Below are positions 15,345 to 24,095 of a stretch of DNA of 64,000 nucleotides, piece after piece. Numbering within the stretch: position 1 is the stretch's first letter; each line of letters begins with the position of its first letter. Both the position numbers and the translations under genes were made by a program. The notes below the pieces were generated by a model. The model saw only the letters and a program-made list of their open reading frames with translations, was not told the DNA's origin and did not search any database. The DNA comes from Caprella mutica. Its lineage: Eukaryota > Arthropoda > Malacostraca > Amphipoda > Caprellidae. The stretch covers positions 38,019-102,018 of the forward strand of contig CANNZV010002354.1 in assembly GCA_947561585.1 (NCBI GenBank). The letters run 5' to 3'.

Positions 15345-16037
15345 CTAGTCCACAGGTGCCCAGCTAAAGGAATCGATATACATACCAATCGGATTGGTGC
15401 TCAGCTGCGCTTCGGTAGTCGGGGTTTGCTGGATTAAGTTGAAGATGCCTTTCCATTTCTGCACCCCCTTATTACCACCTCGGTTATTCCAGGTGGTTTC
15501 CTGCCATTCCGCACTCCAGGAATCAGCAGAAATCGGGATCAGGGTAATCGCACCCAGTGTCACCCGCTGTTCTTTCATGCGCTCGGTAGGTGGGTCTTTA
15601 CGCGCGTAATCACTCAACACATTGGCCGCTGCCGGTGACAATAAAGCGTAGGCATCTTCCCATTGCTGCTTCACCACCACAGTATCCGCCGGTAGTGAAC
15701 GCACAGCTTCGATAAAACGCGTGAGGTGGTATTTCTTTGAAGCTTCGGGAATCCGGTAGTGTTCTCCAGACACCCCTACCCTGCCCCGGTATGCGGTCTG
15801 GCCCAGCTTGTCGGTTTCGACGATATGTACGGCTTGTTTAGGTAAAGTGCCAAGGTAGATTAGCCCCAACAGACACAGCATCAGCAAACCCAATAACAGG
15901 AAGGACAGGTAACGCCAGTTCAATGCCTGTGTGCGGGCCGAACCGTAGCGGTCATCCCATTCCATACGGGCTTTCAGGTAACGCTGCACTTCCTGCTCTT
16001 CACGATCAAGGTCGGTTTGGATGTCATACTGGCTCAT
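15345..16037 (-). CDS. trbF: Conjugal transfer protein TrbF (VirB8-like)
   Basis: A 230-residue protein: cytoplasmic N-terminus (residues 1-42), one transmembrane helix (LSFLLLGLLMLCLLGLIYLG), then the periplasmic NTF2-like VirB8 domain with the typical RFIEAVRSLPAD and WSAEWQETTWNNRG segments. It is an assembly factor of the inner-membrane complex. It lies in the conserved order trbL-trbF-trbG. Confidence 0.92.
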   Translation of the reverse strand: MSQYDIQTDLDREEQEVQRYLKARMEWDDRYGSARTQALNWRYLSFLLLGLLMLCLLGLIYLGTLPKQAVHIVETDKLGQTAYRGRVGVSGEHYRIPEASKKYHLTRFIEAVRSLPADTVVVKQQWEDAYALLSPAAANVLSDYARKDPPTERMKEQRVTLGAITLIPISADSWSAEWQETTWNNRGGNKGVQKWKGIFNLIQQTPTTEAQLSTNPIGMYIDSFSWAPVD

Positions 16038-16103
16038 AGTGTTGCGGTTTGTCCTTTTGCTTATCGTTGTCGGTTACTGAGAGTAGGTAGGGGTTATTGA
16101 TGT

Positions 16104-17327
16104 TTACAATCGGGCCTGAACACCTCCGCTGGGATGTGCTTCATGCGGGGTATGCCTCCCGGCACTGAGCAGACGACTGGCCCAGGCGGGTTGTTGTCTG
16201 GGTGGCGAGGGTGTGTGATTGGAAGGGTTACCCGTCATTGCGGTGTAGCTGTTAGCCTTACCCTGCTGCCAGTTAGCACGGGCGCCCTGCCCGGCTTTCT
16301 GGGCACTGCTTCTGACCAGACTTTCGGTGGCACCGGCAATCCCGCCCATGACTTTTTTGCCGCTACTGCCTTGCGTGAATGCACTACCACGCTGAAAACC
16401 CGCCGTAGCATTTCCGGCCAGCCGGGTGGCAGCACCAGCGGCTGAGCGTGTTGCACCGATGGCCGCACCGGCCACAGCAGAACCCGCAGCTGTGCTGGCC
16501 ACGGTGTTTTGAGCAGCCGTTCCGGCAGAGAGTGAAGGCGCACCGGAGACCAACCCGGCAGCCACACCGGGTGCATTCCAGGCTAATAGTGCAATGGCCC
16601 AGGCAATCACCATCACCGAGAAGATCTCATTCCACTCAATCAGGCCATTACTCACTGTAATATTGATGGAGCCAGTGAGTGTGGGTTCGGTGACCGAGAG
16701 AATGAAGGCCAGCACCATCATTTTCACGCCATAGTTCACCACACCCCCCAGGGTTTTCTCGGCAATGAACTTGGTGTGTTTATTGATACCGAAGGGCAGC
16801 AGAATGGCCGATAAGCCAAGGAACAGATAAAACTCCAGCACGGTGAGAAAGACCTGAATCGCCACTACTGCAAAGGCAATCAGAATGATGAAAGCAGAGA
16901 TCCATAACATCAGTACCTGACCGACCTGATCCCAGTCATCCATGTCCTCCACTAACACCATAATGGGATTAATGGCATCAAGGCCTGCGCCAAAGATACG
17001 GCTGGGGTCAAGGATAATCCCGTGACCACCGGTGGCTCCCCCTGCCCCGCTAATCCCGGCATCCACCAGTGAATAAACAAATTGGGGGGCCAACACCGCG
17101 AAGTTAGTGACAATCCACAACCAGAACATCAGAAACAGGATTTTCTTGATCGCATCAACGATCTGATTATTGCCACCTAATGCCCACCATAATGCGATCA
17201 ACACCAGTTCTATTCCGGCCAGCAACCACAGTAAGGTCTGGCCACCATTAGCCCAGATCAGACCATAAGCGGCATTAAACGTATCCAGAAACTGGCTGAG
17301 GGAGTTGGTGAGAATGGCGGTATCCAT
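16104..17327 (-). CDS. trbL: Conjugal transfer protein TrbL (VirB6-like)
   Basis: A 407-residue polytopic membrane protein. Several hydrophobic helices occupy residues about 20-270, for example TLLWLLAGIELVLIALWWAL, and there is the conserved LFLGLSAILLPFGINKHTKF segment. An alanine/glycine-rich C-terminal tail follows. It forms the inner-membrane channel of the type IV system. It lies 19 bp after trbJ. The start is the ATG coding MDTAILTNSLSQFLD. Confidence 0.92.
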   Translation of the reverse strand: MDTAILTNSLSQFLDTFNAAYGLIWANGGQTLLWLLAGIELVLIALWWALGGNNQIVDAIKKILFLMFWLWIVTNFAVLAPQFVYSLVDAGISGAGGATGGHGIILDPSRIFGAGLDAINPIMVLVEDMDDWDQVGQVLMLWISAFIILIAFAVVAIQVFLTVLEFYLFLGLSAILLPFGINKHTKFIAEKTLGGVVNYGVKMMVLAFILSVTEPTLTGSINITVSNGLIEWNEIFSVMVIAWAIALLAWNAPGVAAGLVSGAPSLSAGTAAQNTVASTAAGSAVAGAAIGATRSAAGAATRLAGNATAGFQRGSAFTQGSSGKKVMGGIAGATESLVRSSAQKAGQGARANWQQGKANSYTAMTGNPSNHTPSPPRQQPAWASRLLSAGRHTPHEAHPSGGVQARL

Positions 17328-17346
17328 ATCAGCAATACTTCCCCGG

Positions 17347-18114
17347 TTAAGGCAGGCGGGTTAGCGGTCGGCTGTTTTCCGCACCTTTCCCAAAGTTCTT
17401 CATCATTCCGGACTTCATAGCCCGGATAGCTTCACGCTTTTTCTCACGCTCTGCGGCCTGAATCGCTGCCAGTCGGCCATCGGCGGCCAGTAGCTGCAGT
17501 ACATCATTCATCTGTTGACTGAGCACTGCAATATTCTGGTTTAAGAGTTGTAATTGGCGTACTTCACCATCGGCGGCCTGGCTCTCAGCGAGCAGTGCAT
17601 TGACCCGCACAACATTAAGGCCCGCGCGTTGTACCACGGCTTGAGCGGTCAGCGCTTCGACCGTGGCATTATCAATTTCTTTGCTCCAGCCATCGATAGT
17701 GTCACCCATGGTGCTGAAATCAAAACTATCCCAGCTGGCCTGATCAGGGAACAGCGTATTGAACTCACTTTGGATACTGCCCACGGACTGGGAGATTTGC
17801 GTGAGTGTGCCCAGCGTATTCTGCATAGTGGTCAGTTGATCGGTCAGGCCAGCCGTAATACTGCTGTACTGACTACCCCCCACCGTTTGCAGGGTTTGCG
17901 CCATCTGGCTGATCTGCTGAATCTGGTTCTGGATTTGCGTCACCGCATGGGTGACCTGCGTAATGCTTTGCGTCAGGTTACTGAAGTCGACCACTGAGAT
18001 CGCCGCCCTGCCCTTCAGGTTAACCAGCAGCAACAGACTGATTAGTAACAAAGCACTCAAACAGACACGTTGTAATGTGCTCAATCGTGATAAAGAAAGA
18101 ACGTTTCTGATCAT
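17347..18114 (-). CDS. trbJ: Conjugal transfer protein TrbJ (VirB5-like)
   Basis: A 255-residue exported protein with a signal peptide (LSALLLISLLLLVNLKGRAA) followed by long amphipathic coiled-coil helices rich in Gln (ITQVTHAVTQIQNQIQQISQ). VirB5/TrbJ proteins are minor pilus components acting at the pilus tip and in mating-pair contact. It overlaps the end of trbE by 4 bp. The order trbE-trbJ-trbL is conserved in P-type systems. Confidence 0.9.
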   Translation of the reverse strand: MIRNVLSLSRLSTLQRVCLSALLLISLLLLVNLKGRAAISVVDFSNLTQSITQVTHAVTQIQNQIQQISQMAQTLQTVGGSQYSSITAGLTDQLTTMQNTLGTLTQISQSVGSIQSEFNTLFPDQASWDSFDFSTMGDTIDGWSKEIDNATVEALTAQAVVQRAGLNVVRVNALLAESQAADGEVRQLQLLNQNIAVLSQQMNDVLQLLAADGRLAAIQAAEREKKREAIRAMKSGMMKNFGKGAENSRPLTRLP

Positions 18115-20714
18115 GCAGCTTTCTTCCGGGTAAAGGTGGACGTTTGCGGGATAGACTCTGTGGGGTTTTTCCGGAGCACTGTCTGCGGGATCACCGTTTT
18201 TTGAAGTAATGCCACGGCCCAGTCCAACCGGTTGTATTTGAGCAGCGCCGCTGCGTAATGCTGGGGCGGCACTTTCTGCGCGACCTGATCCAGATACTGC
18301 TGGTGCTTGGGTGTGGAGAAACCACAGAAGCTGAGCGCCACGGGGCCGAGATGCAGTGAGAATAAACGACGGCCTTGCGTACTGCGGTAGTAATAATCTT
18401 GTTTGGCCTGTGCATTAGCGATAATGCTGAGTTCGGTCTGACTCAGGCCAAAGGTGTGGTAATGCTGTGCGACTTCCGGCACCAGCGCTTCCGCATCTGG
18501 CAGGAATATTCGGGTCGGACAGGCACTGATAATGGTAGCGCTAATTCCGGCTTTGGCGGCATCGGCCGGTTCCTGGGTAGCAAACACCACGTAGACACTT
18601 TTCTTTCTGAGAGTCTTCAGCCAGCTTTGCAATCGCTTAGCAAAAGTAGCGTGTTGCAGGAATAACCAGCACTCATCCAATACCAATAAGGTGGGACGCC
18701 CATTTAAGCGTTGCTCGATGCGGTGAAACAGGTAATCCAGCGTTGGCAGCACCACCGCTTCCCCCATCTCCATCACGGCCCCCATTTCAAATAACAACCA
18801 GAAATGGTCGCGCAAGTCATCATGATCCGCATCGAACAACTGACCGTAGGCCCCGGATAGCGTGTATAACTGCAAGGCATCGCGGATGCTTTGCTGCTGA
18901 CACAGAGCCTGTAAACCGGTAAAGGTGCGATGAGCTTGTGGCGCATCGGCCAGTGAACGCAGCGCACTTTCTATTTCTTGTGTGAGCGCCGGGGTCAGGG
19001 TGACGTTTTGCAGCGTCAAAATGTCGCTGACAAAACGCAGTGCCCAATGCCGTTCAGCTTCCCGGTCTATATGGGCTAACGGCTGGAAAGCTACCGGCGA
19101 TTGCTCATGGCCGGGTTCGTAATACTGACCACCTACCGCCAGGGTCGCCGCGCGGGCAGAACGGTCTTTATCAAAGAAGATGACTTGTGCGTCCGGGTAC
19201 TTCAGCCATTGCAGCGCCAGTAATGAAAGCAAAGTGGATTTACCGGAGCCAGTGGGGCCAATGATCAGGGTATGGCCGACATCACCGATATTAAGGTTGA
19301 GCCGGAACGGTGTCGAACCGGTGGTGTTACAGATAATGTGCGGGCTACCTTGTCCGGTGAGTATTTTAAGGTGCTGGTTCTCTGTGTCACCGGCCCAGAT
19401 CGCTGACACCGGCATCATGTGAGCAAGGTTAATGGTATTGATTAAAGGTCGGCGCACATTGGCAGCAATTTCACCGGGCAAACTACCCTTCCAGGCCTCA
19501 AAGGCATACAAGCCTTCTTCCTTCACCACAAACCCATTGGCATTAAGAATCTTCTTCACCTCATGCAGTTTGTGCATGGCTTTGGGTAACTGCTTATCCC
19601 ATACCGTAATCGTCGCGGTGTACTGGCCATACGCCACCATGCCCATACCCAGTTCCTGTGCGGCAACATCAGCATCGACAGATTTGTTTTCCGCATCGCT
19701 GTTCACCAAGCGACTCGGTTCACCAGCAGCGGTTTCCTTGAGCATGATCCAGATGCTTTTGACTTTACCGGCCCAGTAGCGACGTTTTTTAAGGATCTCA
19801 CTATTGGCTTCGCCCTTATCCAGACAGATAAAGCGGTTCACCCAACGGTATTCCAGATTCAGGTGATTGAGCTGATCCAGAATCCCGGGCAGCGTATTGG
19901 CCGGAAAGCCGGTAATTGATAACGTTGGCAAATAATAATCACCGACCATCGCCACATCCCCGGAACGAAAGGATTCATCCGGTAACCAGGCATCGAGGTA
20001 CATCGGTAAATCCGGTGCCATCACCGGGTGTTTACGGGTGGAAATCGTTGAATGCAGATAAGACAGTAGCTGGTCATCATCGAGCAGGCCGACACTGGGA
20101 AAAACGGTGGCGAGGATGGTGATAATTTCGGTGGTGGAACGTTCGAAATATTCCAGATCACGCGCAAAGTCATCGGTAGTCTGGTGGTTTTGCGGGGTCT
20201 CGTAGAACAGGTTTTCCAGCCGTTTGCTCAGCGGTGTCGGTCGCTCCCACACCAGGGTCAGGTAATACGACGATTCGAAGTGTTCAGCCACCGCTTCAAA
20301 GTGGCCTTTACGCTCCTGATCCAATAGCCATGAAGCCATATCCGGCCAATCAGATTCAGGGTAACTATCCTGTGCAAAACGCTGAGCTTCAATAAAGTAA
20401 GTCCAGCCGGAACCCAACCGTTTCAGCGCATTATTCACCCGGGCAGTAACCACCATCATTTCTTCATCAGAAGACGCCGCCAAATCCGGGCCACGGAAGG
20501 CGATACTACGCATCAGCGTGCGGTTTTTGTTGAGGATAATGCCCGGAGCGACCAGTGCGCCCCATTGCAGATGGTCGGATAAGCGCTGTTGTTGTTTACC
20601 CTTTTGTTCCTGCATGCCACGGCGCAGTGCGATAAACGTTGTAGCTGCAATCAACAGGACGAAACCAAACAGCAGCACCCACAGCAACAGCTCGTTATTC
20701 AAACCTGTCCGCAT
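18111..20714 (-). CDS. trbE: Conjugal transfer ATPase TrbE (VirB4-like)
   Basis: An 867-residue ATPase. It has a transmembrane helix near the N-terminus (LWVLLFGFVLLIAATTFIAL), a CagE/TrbE/VirB4 N-terminal domain, then the motor domain with Walker A GPTGSGKSTLLSLLA and Walker B TLLVLDECWLFL. It powers pilus biogenesis and substrate transfer at the inner membrane. It overlaps trbJ by 4 bp and trbD by 1 bp. The length is normal for the family and no damage is seen. Confidence 0.95.
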   Translation of the reverse strand: MRTGLNNELLLWVLLFGFVLLIAATTFIALRRGMQEQKGKQQQRLSDHLQWGALVAPGIILNKNRTLMRSIAFRGPDLAASSDEEMMVVTARVNNALKRLGSGWTYFIEAQRFAQDSYPESDWPDMASWLLDQERKGHFEAVAEHFESSYYLTLVWERPTPLSKRLENLFYETPQNHQTTDDFARDLEYFERSTTEIITILATVFPSVGLLDDDQLLSYLHSTISTRKHPVMAPDLPMYLDAWLPDESFRSGDVAMVGDYYLPTLSITGFPANTLPGILDQLNHLNLEYRWVNRFICLDKGEANSEILKKRRYWAGKVKSIWIMLKETAAGEPSRLVNSDAENKSVDADVAAQELGMGMVAYGQYTATITVWDKQLPKAMHKLHEVKKILNANGFVVKEEGLYAFEAWKGSLPGEIAANVRRPLINTINLAHMMPVSAIWAGDTENQHLKILTGQGSPHIICNTTGSTPFRLNLNIGDVGHTLIIGPTGSGKSTLLSLLALQWLKYPDAQVIFFDKDRSARAATLAVGGQYYEPGHEQSPVAFQPLAHIDREAERHWALRFVSDILTLQNVTLTPALTQEIESALRSLADAPQAHRTFTGLQALCQQQSIRDALQLYTLSGAYGQLFDADHDDLRDHFWLLFEMGAVMEMGEAVVLPTLDYLFHRIEQRLNGRPTLLVLDECWLFLQHATFAKRLQSWLKTLRKKSVYVVFATQEPADAAKAGISATIISACPTRIFLPDAEALVPEVAQHYHTFGLSQTELSIIANAQAKQDYYYRSTQGRRLFSLHLGPVALSFCGFSTPKHQQYLDQVAQKVPPQHYAAALLKYNRLDWAVALLQKTVIPQTVLRKNPTESIPQTSTFTRKKAA

Positions 20715-20977
20715 CAGGGTTGTTTGTCCTGAGTATGGCGCAAACCGGAACGCACCACATCCATGAAATGGGGGTCAAACCGTGTCAGGCGAATCAACCC
20801 CAAATGACCGATCAGCGCCAGCGGTAGAATCCAGAGCTGATGCATACCAATGATCAGCGCGGCAGCTATTGTCCAGTACAGAAAGGCCACGGTGCGCGGC
20901 AAACCTGCAACCAATACCGGTTCCACTAATGAACGGTGCACCGGGGCTTCATAACCTTCCGGGTGACGCGGATTCAT
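20714..20977 (-). CDS. trbD: Conjugal transfer protein TrbD (VirB3-like)
   Basis: An 87-residue protein from the ATG at 20977, which overlaps the trbC stop (ATGA); the frame is open further upstream but would read through trbC. MNPRHPEGYEAPVHRSLVEP is the typical soluble TrbD start, followed by two hydrophobic helices (residues about 34-70). It is an inner-membrane partner of the VirB4 ATPase. Confidence 0.9.
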   Translation of the reverse strand: MNPRHPEGYEAPVHRSLVEPVLVAGLPRTVAFLYWTIAAALIIGMHQLWILPLALIGHLGLIRLTRFDPHFMDVVRSGLRHTQDKQP

Positions 20978-21312
20978 ATAGTAGCTCCACCGCCAAAGCC
21001 TAAGAAAGTCAGTCCCCAGGTGGCAGCAGCAAAGGCCAGTGATAAACCAAACACCAGCCATAAGGCACGGCGCATAATGCCACCACCTTCGGAGAACGCC
21101 AGGCCCAAACCGACAAAGACAATCGCAGCTGTACCCAGCACTTGTGCTACCGGGCCGGTTAATGAAGCCAGTAGATTCTGCAGGGGTGTTTCCCAGGGCA
21201 AACCACCGGCACCCCCGCCGCCTGCACCCGCAGCAAACGCATCGCCGAGCAAAGCCAATAACAAAAACAGTGACGCAGCACGGGATAGCCCGTGAAAGGT
21301 AAGCAGGCGCAT
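20974..21312 (-). CDS. trbC: Conjugal transfer pilin TrbC (VirB2-like)
   Basis: A 112-residue pilin precursor. The ATG at 21312 is preferred over earlier in-frame ATGs because GGAG lies 6 bases upstream. It has a signal sequence (AASLFLLLALLGDAFA), a glycine-rich stretch, then two hydrophobic helices (VLGTAAIVFVGLGLAF and WLVFGLSLAFAAATWGL). In RP4, TrbC is cyclised by the TraF peptidase; the traF of this plasmid carries an amber codon (see 31931). It is the first gene of the minus-strand trb operon. trbB, normally next to it, is at 37525 on the other strand. Confidence 0.9.
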   Translation of the reverse strand: MRLLTFHGLSRAASLFLLLALLGDAFAAGAGGGGAGGLPWETPLQNLLASLTGPVAQVLGTAAIVFVGLGLAFSEGGGIMRRALWLVFGLSLAFAAATWGLTFLGFGGGATI

Positions 21313-21770
21313 GCAGATCTCCATGACAGGATTAACACAAAAAAATGAATCTGAGGTTTTGCGGGTTGCTGCCCCTAGCCTCACAAGCTGTTAGGGAATC
21401 ACCATCTAAGGATAAACGGTCAATCAGCAACGATAAGGAGCATAGAAAATGATTTTGGCTTCTGCTCAGCATCACCGACAAGCGGAGAGATTTTAGTTAT
21501 GAATGGTTAGTCCATTAGTAATGTATCGGTTAATCATAAAGAATGATATTGAAACGCCAACATTGCCTGAACCTGCTGACAAAGCCACTGACCACTTGGG
21601 TGAATCAAAATGGAACGCTACAGCGGTTCGTCCGGGTAGCCAGAATAAAGCGTTGCCCCGTTATTAATAATTTTCTTCATTGTATTTAAAAATTTTGAAC
21701 ACCGGGTTCTGGCCACCCGGCCTTTGCACAGCTGTTTCCGACGTCCACATTCACACAAGAGGTCAGAAAC
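21313..21770. promoter_or_regulatory. Divergent control region between trbC and ardC, with a possible leader peptide
   Basis: 458 bp without a long gene. It holds a 15-codon plus-strand ORF (21449-21496) with an excellent AAGGAG site 8 bases before its ATG, which could be a leader peptide or chance. A hairpin CCGGGT/ACCCGG (about 21702-21721) lies just upstream of ardC. No repeat of the radC-type leader is present. Promoters for both operons must lie here, but no clear -35/-10 pair was assigned. Confidence 0.4.
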
Positions 21771-22631
21771 ATGTCAGCTCAACTTTATCAATCCATCGCT
21801 CAAACCATTCTCAAAGCCCTTGAAACCGGCGTACGTCCCTGGGAACAATGTTACAGCATCACGCAACATCGCTTTCCACTCCGGGTGACCGGTGAAGAAT
21901 ACAAAGGCATCAATCGCATCATGCTACTCATCGCCATGCTGAATAACGGTTTCAGCCGCCCCTTATGGATGACCTACAATCAGGCAAAACAACTCGGTGC
22001 ACAGGTCAGGCGCGGCGAAAAAGCCTCATTGTCCGTTTTTTATAAACCATTGGAAGTCACAGACGAGGACAGCGAAAAAGCCAAAACCATTCCAATGATC
22101 AAAGCCAACCGGGTATTCAACTGTGATCAGATCGATGGCTTACCGGATGCGTTCATGGCAAAGGTGATGCCACCACCACAAACCTATAACACCCACCCCT
22201 GCCTACGCGCTGAGGCTTTCATCCGCAAGATACCGGCAACCTGCCACACGCGGGATGGCATTCCGGCTTACTCACCCATGAAAGATGAGATCTATATGCC
22301 CGACATCCGGCAATTCAAAACGGCTGAGCACTTCTACGCAACATGGCTTCACGAGACCGCCCACTGGAGTGGTGCACCGGCCCGACTGAACCGGGATACA
22401 CTCAATGCCCACGACAAAGCCAGCTACTGCCGGGAGGAATTAGTCGCAGAACTGACCGCCAGTTTCCTGTGTCCGGCAATCGGCATTGAGCCACTGATTG
22501 ATGAAGAACATGTACCTTACCTGCAACATTACATCACGCTGTTGAAAGATGATCCGAAGGCATTTGTCACGGCTTGTTCTCAGGCTGAGAAAGCAGCGGA
22601 CTATCTGAAAAGCTTCCAGCAGCCGGATTGA
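21771..22631 (+). CDS. ardC: ArdC-family anti-restriction protein (zincin-like)
   Basis: A 286-residue protein. The N-terminal ArdC ssDNA-binding domain has QTILKALETGVRPWEQCY and YKGINRIMLLIAM. The C-terminal zincin-like metallopeptidase domain has HETAH (His194, Glu195, His198) and a REELVAELTASF helix giving the third acidic ligand. ArdC proteins protect incoming single-stranded plasmid DNA from restriction in the recipient. It stands alone, divergent from the trb operon, followed by a terminator. Confidence 0.93.
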   Translation: MSAQLYQSIAQTILKALETGVRPWEQCYSITQHRFPLRVTGEEYKGINRIMLLIAMLNNGFSRPLWMTYNQAKQLGAQVRRGEKASLSVFYKPLEVTDEDSEKAKTIPMIKANRVFNCDQIDGLPDAFMAKVMPPPQTYNTHPCLRAEAFIRKIPATCHTRDGIPAYSPMKDEIYMPDIRQFKTAEHFYATWLHETAHWSGAPARLNRDTLNAHDKASYCREELVAELTASFLCPAIGIEPLIDEEHVPYLQHYITLLKDDPKAFVTACSQAEKAADYLKSFQQPD

Positions 22632-22644
22632 TTCCGGCTTTTCT
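22621..22644 (+). terminator. Terminator of ardC
   Basis: Stem AGCCGGA/TCCGGCT with a 5-base loop ending in TTTTCTTT, overlapping the ardC stop codon: a good rho-independent terminator. Confidence 0.75.
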
Positions 22645-22648
22645 TTCT

Positions 22649-22673
22649 GGAGGAATTCATTGCAGATTCCTCC
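22649..22673. terminator. Second hairpin after ardC
   Basis: Perfect stem GGAGGAAT/ATTCCTCC with a 9-base loop. A further GGGGCAGCGCCCC hairpin lies at about 22708-22720. These sit between convergent ardC and rhuM and may act in both directions. Confidence 0.45.
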
Positions 22674-22776
22674 TACCATCATCCTGGCTTAAATACCTCG
22701 GGGTTTGGGGCAGCGCCCCAATAAGAAAAGCGGGATACTATCCATCCTCAGAGCTTGCCACCAGTATATTCATACA

Positions 22777-23802
22777 TTACTTTTTCTTTGATTCCGCTTT
22801 ATCTGCCAGAGAAAATAACTGTTCAATATCGCTCTGATCTGCTTGCAGTGCAGCTTCCTGCTGGCGTTGTTTGTGGAAGTTCATATATTCTGCTTCAGCC
22901 TGTTGCTTCGCCATCTGGTGTGAAACCTTTCCAGCATGGTCTAATACATCACGATCATTGAGTTGTAAAAAACCATCCAGTTTTTTTAACCAGTCCATCA
23001 TCGTCATCGGAATACGTCGCATTGCCTGGCCTTCTGCAAAAATTAGATACTGCTCGACCAAATTATTCAATGCACTTAATTCATCAGCATTTAGATAATT
23101 TTTAGCATTTACCACATCCTGCTTCAGCACCTTATTCCCCCTGTAATTAGTGAGCCCCATGTTCTTTTTGGTACTATCAGCCCGTTGGTAGATTATTTCA
23201 GCTGCAGTATTTCCAGTGATAGCCCAATGAATTTTATTTTGTACTGTTTTAAAAAATGAAATACTTATGGACTGTGTTGGATCATAATCCACACTGGTTG
23301 CATAAATATCGGTAATTTTTTGATAGAAACGTTTTTCAGATGTCCGAATATCCTGAATACGCCGCGACAGATCTTCAAAATAGTCAAAGGGTAAATCAGG
23401 GTTTTTCAGACGCTCATCATCCAGGACAAACCCCTTAACAATATATTCACGCAACTGTTGGGTTGCCCATTGCCGAAATCGCGTAGCCGTAATTGACTGA
23501 ACACGATACCCAACCGAAATAATCGCATCGAGATTATAGTGTTTCAGCTTTCTCCTTACCTGTCGGTTGCCTTCCTGACGAACTACCGAGAAATCCTCGG
23601 TAGTTGAAATTTCATCCAACTCACCTTCTTCATAAATATTTTTCAGGTGCAGTCCAACATTGTCCGATGAAGTCTGAAACAACTCAGACATGAGTTTTTG
23701 GGTCAACCAAACAGTCTCATCATGAAACCTAACATCTAATTTAGTCAGACCATCTTCAGTCTGATAAATCACCAATTGTGATGTATTTTCACCTTCACTC
23801 AC
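22777..23802 (-). CDS. rhuM: RhuM-family protein
   Basis: A 341-residue protein of the RhuM family (Virul_fac), with the characteristic segments VWLTQKLMSELFQTSSDNV, then the KLKHYNLDAIISVGYRVQS core and RFRQWATQQLREYIVKGFVL (about residues 30-125). The family was named from a Salmonella pathogenicity island gene. The function is unclear; the first domain resembles Bro/KilA-N-like DNA-binding or phage antirepressor proteins. It is common on plasmids and genomic islands. It converges with ardC. Confidence 0.88.
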   Translation of the reverse strand: MSEGENTSQLVIYQTEDGLTKLDVRFHDETVWLTQKLMSELFQTSSDNVGLHLKNIYEEGELDEISTTEDFSVVRQEGNRQVRRKLKHYNLDAIISVGYRVQSITATRFRQWATQQLREYIVKGFVLDDERLKNPDLPFDYFEDLSRRIQDIRTSEKRFYQKITDIYATSVDYDPTQSISISFFKTVQNKIHWAITGNTAAEIIYQRADSTKKNMGLTNYRGNKVLKQDVVNAKNYLNADELSALNNLVEQYLIFAEGQAMRRIPMTMMDWLKKLDGFLQLNDRDVLDHAGKVSHQMAKQQAEAEYMNFHKQRQQEAALQADQSDIEQLFSLADKAESKKK

Positions 23803-24063
23803 TAAATGCTTCTCCAGATTTTCACACTATTTCAGTAGGAAGCTTTTTGCATAAGAATCACATAGACCATACATATTCTTCCCCCCTGCTTCGTGTATGT
23901 GACGATCTTACCATCCACTCGAACACCGTACCGGTACACCACTTCACAACAATAAGACACACGATAAGTACTTTCATAACCGGTTCAACCCGTGCATACC
24001 CAAAGACGAGTGTTCTGACTGTCAGTCACTTAAAACAACTTCAGCAAGAAAGCCATAAAACCA

Positions 24064-24078
24064 TTTTAACCATTAAAA
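24064..24078 (+). repeat. 15-bp TTTTAA-type motif, site 1
   Basis: TTTTAACCATTAAAA, downstream of rep in the rhuM-rep gap. It is one of six sites with consensus TTTTAAYNATTAAAA; the other five cluster around parA. The rest of 23803-24095 shows no gene. Confidence 0.6.
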
Positions 24079-24095
24079 CAGTTTTATATTTTCCC

